Shown here in pieces: positions 10,115-21,013 of a DNA stretch of 64,000 nt. This stretch comes from Cinnamomum chago (Eukaryota; Streptophyta; Magnoliopsida; Laurales; Lauraceae). Location of the stretch: NCBI GenBank assembly GCA_038049695.1, contig CP142451.1, positions 32,286,001 to 32,350,000 of the forward strand. Direction: 5' to 3'. Both the position numbers and the translations under genes were made by a program. Every line of letters begins with the position of its first letter. Position 1 is the first letter of the stretch. The notes below the pieces were generated by a model that was not told where the DNA came from, made no database searches, and saw only the letters and a list, made by a program, of their open reading frames with translations.

Positions 10115-12920
10115 TGAATGTATATTGTTGTCAGGATGATATTCTCAGAAACGAAATAAAACAAGAAGACGAAAATGTAGATGAAAATGTTACAAACGAA
10201 TTTTCCACCGACATGGTATGATATTAACTCAATTCCAATTATGTTTTATTTTGTCAATTTTTAATAAAAAGTTGTTAATTTCTAGCTGAATTAATACATT
10301 TTCAGGTATTCAATTCGCGCCAATCTCTAATTGATTGGACTCAAAATACTAGACGCAATTTAGGATATATCATTGTCATTAAAAGGTCAGCGATAAGTAT
10401 AATCGGGAAGAGTCCTAGACTATTGTTCCAATGTGATCACGGTGACACATATAGAAGCAAGAAAACTTTCACGAAGGTTACATGCACAAAAAGAATTGAT
10501 TGTCCTTTCAGAGTGAAAGGGGTGAAAATGCGAACAGGTGATGACTGGATGGGAAGGGTGGTATGTGGAACACAGAACTATGCCCCTGCATCGTATATGG
10601 AGGGACATCCATACCCGGTCGGCTCTCTGAATCCGAAAGCAGTTGATGGTACATCTGTCAACGAAAAATATGAAGCCAAGAGATATCTTGATATCTTTGA
10701 AGAAGTGGAATCCAGACAACGTGTCTACCAGTAAGACCATATACAATGCACACCAGAAATTTCGGACTGCAGGGAAAGCCGGTAAAACCCAGATGCAAGT
10801 TGTCATGTCATTCCTACAACGTGAATGATACATTTTCGAGAGTCGAACAAATGTTGTAACCAATGAGTTTGAAGATTTATTCGTCGCACATCCAGGATCA
10901 TTAGAGCGATGTCGTGCATTCTCGCACGTGTTATTGATGGATGCAACATATAAAACAAATAGGTACATGATATGCCACTCTAGATATCTGTGAATTATAT
11001 TAATTTAGCAACATTAAAAATTCTATAAGTTTTAACATATCCGTGTCTTAAACAAACAGGTGCAGGATGCCTCTCCTTGAGATTGTCGGCGTGATTGCAA
11101 CTAATATGACATTTTGCATAGCATTTGTGTTCATGCACTTAGAAAAAGTGTTCAATTATATTTGGGCTTTAAGGTGTCTGCAGTTAACAATGGATGGATG
11201 CACCGGCCCACGAGTTATTGTTACAGACAGAGAGTTGGCTTTGATGAATGCGTCTGTCCAGGTATTTTTCGATGCTAAGAAATTACTCTGTAGGTGGTAC
11301 ATTTATAGGAGTATTTTGAGCAAGTGCAGGCCATCAATAACAGATAACAAATCTTGGAATGCATTCTACAAAATGTGAAATATGTTGCTAGAATCTGAAA
11401 CTGAGAATGCGTATGTGTGCAAATTGGCGGACTTTGAGGTAGTGTTACAAAACTTTCCAGGTATGATTAATTATCTCAAGGATGTATGGTTGACAACGTA
11501 TCAGGAGATGTTTGTATCCGCCTGGACTGACAGATATCTGCATTTTGAAAACCAGACAACTAATAGAGTCGAGAGCCAGCATACGAAGTTGAAACAATAC
11601 TTGGAGTCATCACAGTCAGATTTGGAGACATCGTTGTTGTTTATTCACCAAGTCATCCAATCACAAGACATAGCTATCAAAGCGAGTATTGAGCAAAACA
11701 AAACTATCGTCCAACATCGATTCAATATACCGCACTTCCAGGAATTATGTGGTTTTGTTTTAAGCCACGCATTGCATCTAATTTTGAAGGAATTTGAGCG
11801 GTCTAAGGATGTCGGAGAAGTTTCCTACAAATGCAGATGTTGACTTCATACGAGCTACGGACTGCCATGTGCGCACAAGCAAGCAATATATTTGAACGAT
11901 GGTCGTCCCATACCAATCGATTCCATAGATAAATTTTGGAGAAAACCTGATTTATCACCCTGTGTGTCTCTTCAAGACGACGACATCGATTGTGACGTCG
12001 AGCTACAAGTGTTCAAGGAACAGTTTAAGCAGCAAGCAAGGCATGATAAATTCAGTCTTTTAAGGAAGTTGAGAGAGATAATCACACCATCAACAATTTC
12101 AATTCGTGAACCTGCTGTTAAGACGAACACTCGTGGACGCCCCTCATCGAAAAAAGAAGTTGTAACAAATACTCGTGTTAATCAGTCTGCATTAGTGTTC
12201 ATTGAGTCTAATTCCCTTCATTCTCGGGAACCAAGCAGAAACAGTTATTCGTTTGGAGGCCCAGACTCAAAGGACAGGGAAGACATATCAACTCGTGCTA
12301 ATACGGATACATTTGAGTTTGTTGAGCCAGATATTTTCCAGTTTCAGGAACCAGTGAGACACAGTTGCTCCTCTATTTACAACTACTCTATACATGCCTA
12401 TGTTCATCAGTTTTTACCTATACTGCATCCTTACATTATGCGTGTACAAGACGTAAAACCTGATGGAAGTTGCAGATTTCGGGCGATAGTTGTCTGTCTT
12501 GGTCTTCATGAAGATGCATGTGCAACTATCTGGTATAACTTAATAGAAGAGTTGCATACATTCAGGACGCATTATGTTGCAATATTTGATAGTGAGGACC
12601 AGTGGACTCGTGTTTACAACTCACTGAACTTTTTTGCATTAGATAGAGGAGCACCGATTGAGCATTGGATGACCATGCCACATATGAGTCTCTTAATTGC
12701 TTCGAAGTTCAATGTGATATTACACGTTTTAAGTGTGCACATAGCTTTACGTATTTGCCACTTCAATCTACTCCACCACCGTCATATCAACATGCTGCTA
12801 TCGTTATCAGGTACGTAAATAATAATCACTACGTCCATGTTGCATTGACAGATGGTTACCTGATGCCTCCCATTATGCCTCAATGGGTTTACTTCAGGCA
12901 GTTAACACTATTACAAAACT
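10115..12920 (+). pseudogene. MULE transposase fused to OTU protease domain, degenerate
   Basis: Exons read by eye: about 10115-10216, 10306-10962, and 11060 to the 3' end. Domain order is an N-terminal FAR1/MULE Cys region (CDHGDTYRS...CPFRVKG...GHPYP); the MULE transposase core with the first acidic residue in LLMDATYKTN (split by an intron after NR), then PLLEIVG, VIVTDRELALMNA and LLCRW, and a likely third acidic residue in TTNRVESQHTKL; and a SWIM zinc motif CRC...SYGLPCAH with an in-frame TGA directly after CRC. The C-terminal OTU domain has VKPDGSCRFRAI (Asp and Cys of the active site) and, after a frameshift near 12740, VNNNHYVHVALTDGY (His). Other breaks are a frameshift near 10640 and TGAs at about 10829 and 11376. 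OTU-MULE fusions are known among plant mobile elements. A CACTA element interrupts the 3' end at 12906. Expression is unlikely. Confidence 0.85.
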
Positions 12921-12924
12921 GAAG

Positions 12925-13175
12925 TTTACCGACATAATCAACGCGTCGGTGAACTTAAAAATGCGTCGGTAAATAAATTTACCGACGCTACCTACGGCGT
13001 AGGGAAAAAATCGTAGGTAAATATACTTGCCGACGCGTTGACTGCGTCGGCAAGTTGAAGTTAAGATTACCGCCGCCACTAGCATCGGTAATCTTCCGCA
13101 AACCACGCTGCAACTCGTCATGTCAGCCACGCTACAACTAGTCATGTAAGCCTGTAGCTTTATGGTTAAAGTTAC
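12925..13175. repeat. CACTA 5' subterminal repeats
   Basis: Clustered copies of ttaccgacgc or the inverted gcgtcggtaa, including the hairpin cttgccgacgc...gcgtcggcaag at about 13029-13057 (11-bp perfect stem). They are variants of the motif cluster at 14190-14590. Confidence 0.85.
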
Positions 13176-13179
13176 CGAC

Positions 13180-14185
13180 GCCAATGTTTATTTTTTTTAA
13201 ATCACGGTTCCAATCAGTGATTGTCAAATCACAATCACAACAACAATTAAAAAAATATCTTGCTTGAACATTTTCTATCAATACTTAATACTCTGGTTTG
13301 GTGTGTCTAAAACAGAGTATTAGGATCTGGTGTTTGTCACAATGGATACAGGTTGGACATTATGCCACATTTGAGTGATAAAAGTCAATAAGATTTGGTT
13401 ACTGTAGTGCTTCTTTTGTTGCTAGTTTCAATGAACTTGGATAGGGTCCCTACAGCAGCAATCAAGGGTTCTCCTCTGAGACCCATGGCGTACATCATAC
13501 ACATACTGCCAACAGGTCGGGTTTTGGAGCTGGCCATTAAGTTCACCAAACAAACCCATACATTCAATCCCAGACCACAAGCAAATAAAAGCCATATGAT
13601 AACATGCTACCAAGCTTTACCCAGACATTCATCACATACCACTAAAACAGAAATGCTTTCTAACAACCATGAAATTCATTCTGCACAAATATTAAAGCAT
13701 AAACCACCCACCAAACCCTAAAGCTACCAAAATCCAAACTGGGTTTTCCCAATTTCAAAAACCACAATACCAAAAGCTTCTCACACCAAAAGAATAGCAA
13801 AACCAACAACAAAAAATATCAAGATATCTAAAATCATAAAACAGAGAAGACGACAAAAATTTACCTGGGCGAACCGACATTCACATTCCTCCTAGCAATC
13901 CGACCAGCAGCAGTGGTGGTCGCCGGTAGTGAGTGGTTGCTGACAAACATTTAACAAAAAAAAGAGAAAAATTATTTGAAGAAAAAAAACTGATAATATA
14001 AATATTTCATACCTTATAAAGAGGGGAGGAAGGCTAGGATAAAATTGGTTAGATGTGAGAATGTTAGAGAGATGAGAAGAAGATAGAAAAGATGCAGAGA
14101 GGAGAGCGAATACGCTGTTGCAGAGAGTGGTGATGAGTGGGAGAAAGGGAAGGGAGAAGGGGAAGTTTGGGGAGAAAATATAATA
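13180..14185. other. CACTA interior, no recognised gene
   Basis: About 1 kb between the two subterminal repeat clusters. The reading frames present (for example 13395-13721 +, 13892-14266 -) are of low complexity and match no family I know. A captured host fragment is possible but cannot be supported. Confidence 0.4.
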
Positions 14186-14189
14186 AACT

Positions 14190-14590
14190 TGCCGACGCCG
14201 TATGGCGTTGGTAAGTTTCTTCCCACAAAAGGTTGCCGAAAAGTTGCGGAGGATCAGTGATTTCACAAACTTCCCGACGCCATTCTTGGGTCAAACTTAC
14301 TGACGCTCATGGCGTCGGGAAGTTTTTTTGTCAAACGCGGGAACCAAAATTCCAGCGGGAAATGAGTTGGCGCGTGGAAGTTCCCGACGCCATGTGCGTT
14401 GGGAAATTACACATCAAAACTTACCGACGCCCATGGCGTCGGGAAATTAAACATCAAAACTTACCGACGCCATTAGCGTCGGGAAGTTGTAAACTTCTTC
14501 ATCCCACCCTGTACAATACATTTACCGACGCTATCTTTTTGTGATAGCGTCGGTAAAATTAGAAATTACCGACTTTCTGTTGCATCGGTA
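14190..14590. repeat. CACTA 3' subterminal repeats
   Basis: At least six paired motifs of the type ttaccgacgccatggcgtcg, with arms facing each other. The best is at 14522-14555, where TTACCGACGCTATC pairs perfectly with GATAGCGTCGGTAA. Others start at about 14190, 14269, 14382, 14420 and 14460. Some arms read ttcccgacgcc, so the terminal bases vary while gacgcc/ggcgtc is conserved. Confidence 0.88.
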
Positions 14591-14629
14591 AGTGTTCCGT
14601 AGTCTATCTCAACTTTTCTTGTAGTGTAA

Positions 14630-17105
14630 TGTGTTTGAATAAATTTGTTTGAAATATCCAAGACTTTTGAGATTATCTAGATTTTTGTGTTATTAGTATT
14701 TAGTAGTTATAATCCATTGTTTTTAGATTTAATATAGAGTTTATAATATAAGGTTTATAATATAAGGTGTATTAAAAAAAGTCTCATACTTTTTCAAGAA
14801 ATTTCCTTAAAATCATAATGAATTATGAATAATTTGGTTAAAAATAAGTGACTACAAAATAAAGGACCATGTATTCATACTTGTAAATAGTTAGGTAGTA
14901 GTGTCATACAAAAATAAATGATTGTTAATTGTACAATATTTTGATTAAAACGGTTTTCGCTAATAATGTTGCAGGATATTCAAGTATCATCAAAATTAAA
15001 ATTATCAGGAGAGAATTTAGATATTATATTGGGATAAAAGGATAAAGTTCAAATTATCCCAATAGAGCAGCAGTAGAGGCAATCGGTCTTGTTGGGTTTA
15101 TACTTATCTCAGCTAAACTCCTTTGACACAAACGTCCCACAAGCAGCAAATGGCATGCATGATGCAGTCCACCGTTTTAGAAAAAGCAAGAACCCCTATC
15201 ATTACTACAAACATGAGAAAGGAAAGGTCTTTTCCTATGATCTTATCCGGTGTGTTTACCGAAAATATTATATAGGGTAGAGTGGGTAGAGTGGGTTTAT
15301 ACACTAAGTAGGGTGGGTGTATTCGAGGAGTACGTTTGTTTTTGTGTAGGGTGGGTGTATTCGAGGAGTACGTTTGTTTTTGGTAGAACTTGAGAGAGAG
15401 AGAGCGACAGAGAGGTGGGGAGGGGAGGAGCAGCGTAAGCTTTCAAGCGATGGTCAGCGCAATCAACAGCGTCGAGCGATGACACTGGCTACGAGCAATC
15501 AGGTAGGCGTATCTCTTCATGTTATTTTCTTTCTTTTTTAGTTACTTATATCCCGTGGTCAGATCAGTCTTCTCTCTTCTTCATCTCATCTTCTTCTCCT
15601 CTTCTTTTCTTCTTTTGTTTTCACCGAAGGAGTAGTTAGTTTTTTTCGTAGGGATTTATGATCCGGTTGAAAATTAAACCGAAAACTTTAAATGGGTTGG
15701 TGGCCGAAACAAAACTGCACCTTTAGAAGGGGTTCCTCTCTCTTCTCATTTCCTTTGGGCTTCTTCTCTCAGCTTTAACGTGTAATCATCGAGTCCTTTG
15801 CTTTCATTTTCAATCTGTTTTTGTTTCGTTTGGCTTGCTTCTTCTCCTTTCGGAGCTCTCAGATGCATTTTCTCCACACCCACTTCTTAAGTTTCTCTTT
15901 TTTTTTTTTTTTAATTATCTTGTTTATTATCTTTACGGATCGGATCAGACGGGGTTTGATGTCTTTTTTTTTTCGCTTTTCATCTTTATTATGAATATGA
16001 TTTTGATCCAGCAAATGCTTTATAAAGGAAATATGTTTTTTATTTTTTTTATTTTTTCAGTAACGTTTTTTCATTTATAATGATTCGATGATGGAATACC
16101 GTTCGGTGGCTACAGTTTTTGGTAATATTCTTTTCTGGCATTTATTTCTTTATACTGCTATCTACTGTTGTTGCGGATCCACAACAAGTTTATGAAAGCG
16201 TTTTAAATAACGTTTTCTTCTTTTCAACTGCTGTCTATGTTTCGCAGCACCGTTATATTCCCCGTATCTAAAATATTGGTTATCAATTTCAGATGGCCAC
16301 TCAAGATCAGATTCAATCTGGGTGTTAGATTTGATGCATGAAATTTAAAAATAGCCAGCCTGCTGTTAATATGTTATATCACCTAGGAGTTGGCAGAGGG
16401 GCATTTGCTTCTCATATTTTGTGTTTAAAATTGTCTGAAAAATGGAAGCTTTTTTTGCAGTTGTGTAGGCTTTCTTGCCGCCGCTTTCCCTTGGATAAGA
16501 GGGCTCTCACGGGATCAGGCCCCTTGGCTGGGTACCAGAAAAAAAAAAAAATCTATATTACCAAATCTTGCGTTGCCCATAACTTAGGGGGTTATATTGG
16601 TATCTTTTAATAACTTTAAAATCAAGTGGGCCACCTGATCTCGTAGACTTAAATGATGATCAAAACGACAGAGACCTTGCATAAAATTTTTCTTCTCTGT
16701 AGTTATCTCATCGAAGTTTGTGTTGTCTTAGAAGTTTATGGTCATCCTAGTTAGTGCGATCTCTCCTGTGCACTTGTCCACTGGGTACTGCTCTGTTTTG
16801 TATTACAATGGTTTTCTTTGACCCTAACATTTCCTCTTTCCATTTTTTAATTGGAACTTTTATAATTATTGATTTCCTGCTTCCCTTATTTTCTTCCGCA
16901 TATTGATCATATAAATCATTTGTTTGTGTAAACAGGAAGGACATGGAAGTGTATAAAACAAGAATTCTTTGTTTTCACATTGCAGCTCCAACATGCATAA
17001 GGATTGAGTGGTATAGGAAAGAAGGTACTTTATTTATATTTTGTTTTACAGTGCTATTAACCTTATAAACGTGGCTTAAATATTAAGTAAATATATTTTA
17101 ATCTA
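14630..17105. other. Gene-free stretch
   Basis: It holds a 38-bp tandem duplication (15308-15382), then a purine run (gagagagagagcgacagag) and CT-rich tracts at 15540-15620. This is a composition seen in plant 5' leaders, but no downstream exon can be recognised. AT-rich sequence with poly-T runs follows. No gene is supported. Confidence 0.45.
15308..15382 (+). repeat. 38-bp tandem duplication
   Basis: Two almost identical 38-bp units, each starting gtagggtgggtgtattcgag and ending gtttgtttttg. The near identity suggests a recent slippage or duplication event. A related phrase (tagggtgggtgtattta) occurs at about 8983. Confidence 0.92.
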
Positions 17106-17381
17106 GGCCTGTTTAGTTACTTAGAATTTTTGCCAAAAATTTACCATATTTGGGATTTTTTTAGACATGATGTGACTTCTTATCTCTTGCATTTGCAAAT
17201 GCTAAGGTTTTTGCAAGCATTCACCTCTCAAATGACATTTGAAATTCTTGGAATTCCAGCTCCTTTATTTTTTAGTGGAATTTTTTGATGCTTTTAAGTA
17301 TGCGGGAACATTTAGGAATTCCACCGTGTTTGAGAAAATTCTCTGGACATGAATTCTATGAATTCTAATAAACATATAGGC
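17106..17381 (+). mobile_element. MITE copy 2 (about 275 bp)
   Basis: The left end is ggcctgtttagttacttaga and the right end is tgaattctaataaacatata followed by ggc; the ends are imperfect inverted repeats. The whole segment matches the inverted copy at 6635-6920, including aaaattctctggacatgaat near the right end. It is non-coding with multiple gaattcc/ggaattt motifs inside. Confidence 0.7.
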
Positions 17382-17739
17382 AACCCCTTTCTTAGTGTTC
17401 TATTTCTGGTCATAATTATCTATAAGTTAGTTTTTTCAAATTTGCATATGTAAGCATATCTGTTGTAAGTGCCTAAATATTACGGACTTGATTAGACGAG
17501 TATAAAACTCTTAATATTGCTGTTAAACTTCTTTGGGAAAGACTGAATGCCTGAGACCTGAAAGGGAATGATAAAAAACAAAGGTCAGAGCCTTTGGCTG
17601 CAGTCAGCCGAAGGCACTCCGATGCCTAAGTTAGTGCAGTCACTGAACAAAGGAGGGATGAGTGGAGAATAAAGGAGAGTTTGTAGTACGTAAGTTTGTG
17701 TTGTATTGTCTTGCGTACCTCTTTGGGATCTTACCCTTG

Positions 17740-17789
<50 letters not shown>

Positions 17790-18360
17790 CGGAAGTCTCA
17801 TCTGGCACTCCCTCAGTGGGGGTAGGTGGAAGTACTGTCCCATCAGCCCACACCATGTTTCCTTAGTGGAGTTAGGTGGAGGCACTGCCCCATTGGATTA
17901 TGTGCTGACTTCTTGTATTAATGCGGATGTGATCGTTAGATAAAGAACAACCCTTTATTATTATCCCGCGCTCATCTTATCTGTCAGTATGTTCTGCAAC
18001 GTAGCCGTAGTTTTATGGGAGGACAATTATGGCTTAGTATTCATCTTAATTGGTCGTGCCGAGCTGAAGATGATATTGAAATCAGGTATGAACGCATCCT
18101 GGCACTGTTGCCGAGGTGCCTTATACCGAGACCAATGTGAGCCTAGTTGGTACTTTTACCGAAGGTAGCTCAAGCTTGGTGCTAGCTGGCATTGTCGCCG
18201 AGCTGGATGTATCTTGATACTATTGCCGAGTTTGGAAACCGAGATCGAGATAAGCCAAGTCGGTAATGTTACCAAAGTTAGCGTAACCCCGCTCTTAGGG
18301 AAACGTCACACACAATTGTATACATGTGTAATTGATACTAAGAGTGGGTACAATCCTTAT
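17382..18360. other. Gene-free stretch with microsatellite
   Basis: It contains a TA microsatellite at 17740-17787. At 18100-18290 a GC-richer passage has repeated 'ccgag'/'accga' phrases that could be part of an old retroelement. I see no coding region. Confidence 0.4.
17740..17787. repeat. (TA)n microsatellite
   Basis: About 48 bp of alternating T and A with one G interruption. Such tracts are prone to length change. Confidence 0.97.
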
Positions 18361-21013
18361 AGGATATAATTTTAGGTTCAAAATGATTAGGTGGAGTTTT
18401 GGTGGGGTCAATATATTACTTGGGCCTCAATCTTGTCAGCTCTCATGCCTTTATTAGAGGGGCTTAGTCACTAATCACTAGGATTTAGGGTGCTTAATTG
18501 GGTTTAGTGGCCTAAGCACTAGGATTAGTAGTGTGTGGTGCATTAGGTAGTGGGTCATGCATAACATACTTACTTGGACCCACCTTGGCCCAATGGCCCA
18601 AGGCCCTCTCATTATGAGCCCATACCCATTTGCCAAGGACTTTCTTGTAAACTCCCTAACAACTTAGCCTTATGTGCAAATTCATAAAAGAAAACTCCCT
18701 TTTGAACCCTAAAGCCCCATTTCCCCCATTTCATTTCATTCATTCTCTTCTCTACAACCTCTGTACTCCTTCTCCCCCATTTCTCCACCAACCAAGCTAG
18801 TGCTTCCAAGAGTTTCCAATGCTTTCCCCGAGGCTCAGGAGTCTACCCATCATCTCCTTGATCTTCCTCCTTTCTCATTCTCATCAATAGGTAAGCAAAC
18901 CCACTCTCTAAACTCATGTAGTTTGCATCTTCTTTCAACACTAGAAGCATGCATTGGTGATTTAGTGGGTTTTCCCTTTCATTTTGGCATGTAGGAAGTG
19001 GGTTCTTTGCTTGGTTTGAAGTGGGGAGGTGTGAAGAGAAGGATTCGAGGTAACCCTAGGCTCTAAGAAAGGGGTTTTGCTCAACTAAGCCAAAGGCAAG
19101 TATATAGATATGATTAATGGTGTAGGCATGTTCTTTTGGTTGATTCTAATGCTTTAAGTGTGCTAACCTTCTCTACCATGCTTTTATGATATTTGAGTTG
19201 GTGGGTGTGAATTTTAAATGCATTAATGGTGGATAATTACATAAAACAAGGTTGGTAGAAATATTTGATTTATGACATTGTAATTATACTCGTCTATTGT
19301 TAAGTTTCATTGGCCAACTCATTAGTTTATTACTAGTTGATAGATATGTAGTTGCTTAAATTTGGATTTTATTTCATCATTGTTATATCAATGTATAAGC
19401 AATATATAAAGAAGAGTGGATTGACATAAAACTTGATACCATTCTTGGGGCCAATCCTCTCTATTTATAACACTAATATAACCTTCAATATAGGACTTTT
19501 AAATTACAAGAGTGATTAATAATGCATTAGTCACCAATATATAGGACCGTTGACTTACATGAGTCACAAATATGAGACTTAACACATTAAGCATGTTGAT
19601 TATAAGAATAATTCATAACAACCCTCCCTACTTGAAATAACTACAACAAGCCCATGGTTGATTGTGTAATATTGTTAGGTATCATATTGGATTACCCTCA
19701 TGGCCCACCATCCATGTAGTTCAAGAATGAGGTGTGGAACCGTCCCAAGTATGAGATATGAGTTATGTCCACATCTTTTAGGAACATGTGGTTCCTTTTG
19801 GATTTCTAACCCAGCTACTTACTTTATACTAAACACAACAACCCTTTGAATTATTTAATGATTCTTTTTCACCCCTTAACGATTATGTGGAATCATATGA
19901 TACCTCTAGGAATTCCCAAATCAACCTGTTAACCTGAAACTAGATTAATCTATTATTTATATCATGATACGACCCGCTGGAATTTGGACCCTAGCCCCAC
20001 TTGGCTAATGAATATGAATTAGACCTTTAGTTGGGGGGTGGGTTAGGCTTAGCACCTCATTGTGGATTGTGTGATAACGCACGTGAGACCCATGTTGGGT
20101 TATGTGGGAGGCGTAGTGGGCCCCTTGGGTGTCAACAACTTCAGAAGCACCAAATGACTACCAAAGGCATCCCAGACCCCCGTAACCATCGTGATAGACA
20201 ACATGGGCCCTACATGTGATGTTTGCCCTTAGCCTTAGGTGGATTAGTACCTACTCCCCTTGGCCCGTTACCATATGGTCCGATTAGGTTAAGGTTAGCT
20301 TAGGACTCCCTATATATATATTACATGATTAGTGTATACACCCACTTCCTTCCTTAGTTTATTACCCATACTTTTACGCTCGCTTGGTGGCATTCCCCTT
20401 TAGTTCTGTTGATGATGTGATGACGAAACTCAATGAGAGGCTAACCGGGCACCTTGTTTTGGGTATGTGTGTATGCGTGGGTTTGAGTGCGCGTGCGTAT
20501 GTGTAGTTATATGTGCGTGCACATGTGTGAGTTGGGTGTATGCGCATATGTGTAGGCTTGTGTGCATATGGTTTGTATTTACCGTTTGCAGATCGAGGGT
20601 GGATATACACCACCATACCGGGTTCGCCTGGGTTGCATTTGTTTGACCAGCTCGTCTGGGTATTGGGTTCGCCTGGGTACATTCATTCTGATGACATACG
20701 ATGGTTTGATTATTTATGGGTTAGTTATGTTTCGTTTATTCAGTGTTTACGTATCTTACCACATATTGGCCTCGATTGGCACATGTTACACTGTTACTGA
20801 TATCTATTTAATTGTCATTTATTGATGGTGCTACATTTGGTGCTTAGGTACCGTTGCCCCGTCGAGTCAGAAGGCAAGGCGGGGGAGGAGGTTCCGTCGA
20901 ATGACGGACTTACTGAGTGGAGCACCGATGACGTAGTGTGACTTGTCGAGCCTAGCGCCGTCGAACAATACATATTAGTAGATTTTTTAGACTGTTACTT
21001 TCGGGCCTATAGT
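18361..21013 (+). other. LTR-like non-coding region (+ orientation)
   Basis: No gene recognised. The sequence has the texture of a long LTR: a pyrimidine-rich leader-like passage (18700-18800), GT-rich alternating sequence at about 20460-20575, repeated ttcgcctgggt blocks (20630 and 20683, plus a degenerate one), and a GC-rich tail (20850-20960). I could not identify both ends, so this is only a suggestion. It ends where a TGTAACGCCC sequence begins at 21014. Confidence 0.35.
20630..20695 (+). repeat. Short repeats of gggttcgcctgggt
   Basis: Two identical copies of gggttcgcctgggt (about 20630 and 20681) with a related gctcgtctgggt between them. They lie in an LTR-like context and may be promoter repeats. 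Confidence 0.6.

Larger units (their letters stand above)
12906..14626. mobile_element. Non-autonomous CACTA (En/Spm) element
   Basis: Starts CACTATTACAAAA and ends TTTTCTTGTAGTG, whose reverse complement is CACTACAAGAAAA. It is flanked by the 3-bp duplication TAA at 12903-12905 and 14627-14629. CACTA ends and a 3-bp duplication define the superfamily. Both subterminal regions carry many copies of a motif close to TTACCGACGC, often as hairpins; these are the expected transposase-binding subterminal repeats. The 1.7-kb interior has no recognisable transposase, so the element depended on a partner. It inserted in the 3' part of the MULE-OTU gene. Joining the flanks gives an uninterrupted short extension of that reading frame, so the CACTA insertion is the younger event. 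Confidence 0.9.

Noticed and set aside
13892-14266. 124-codon hydrophobic frame on the - strand
   Set aside because: It lies in the CACTA interior, is low-complexity Ser/Phe/Leu from a purine-rich tract, and runs into the subterminal repeats.
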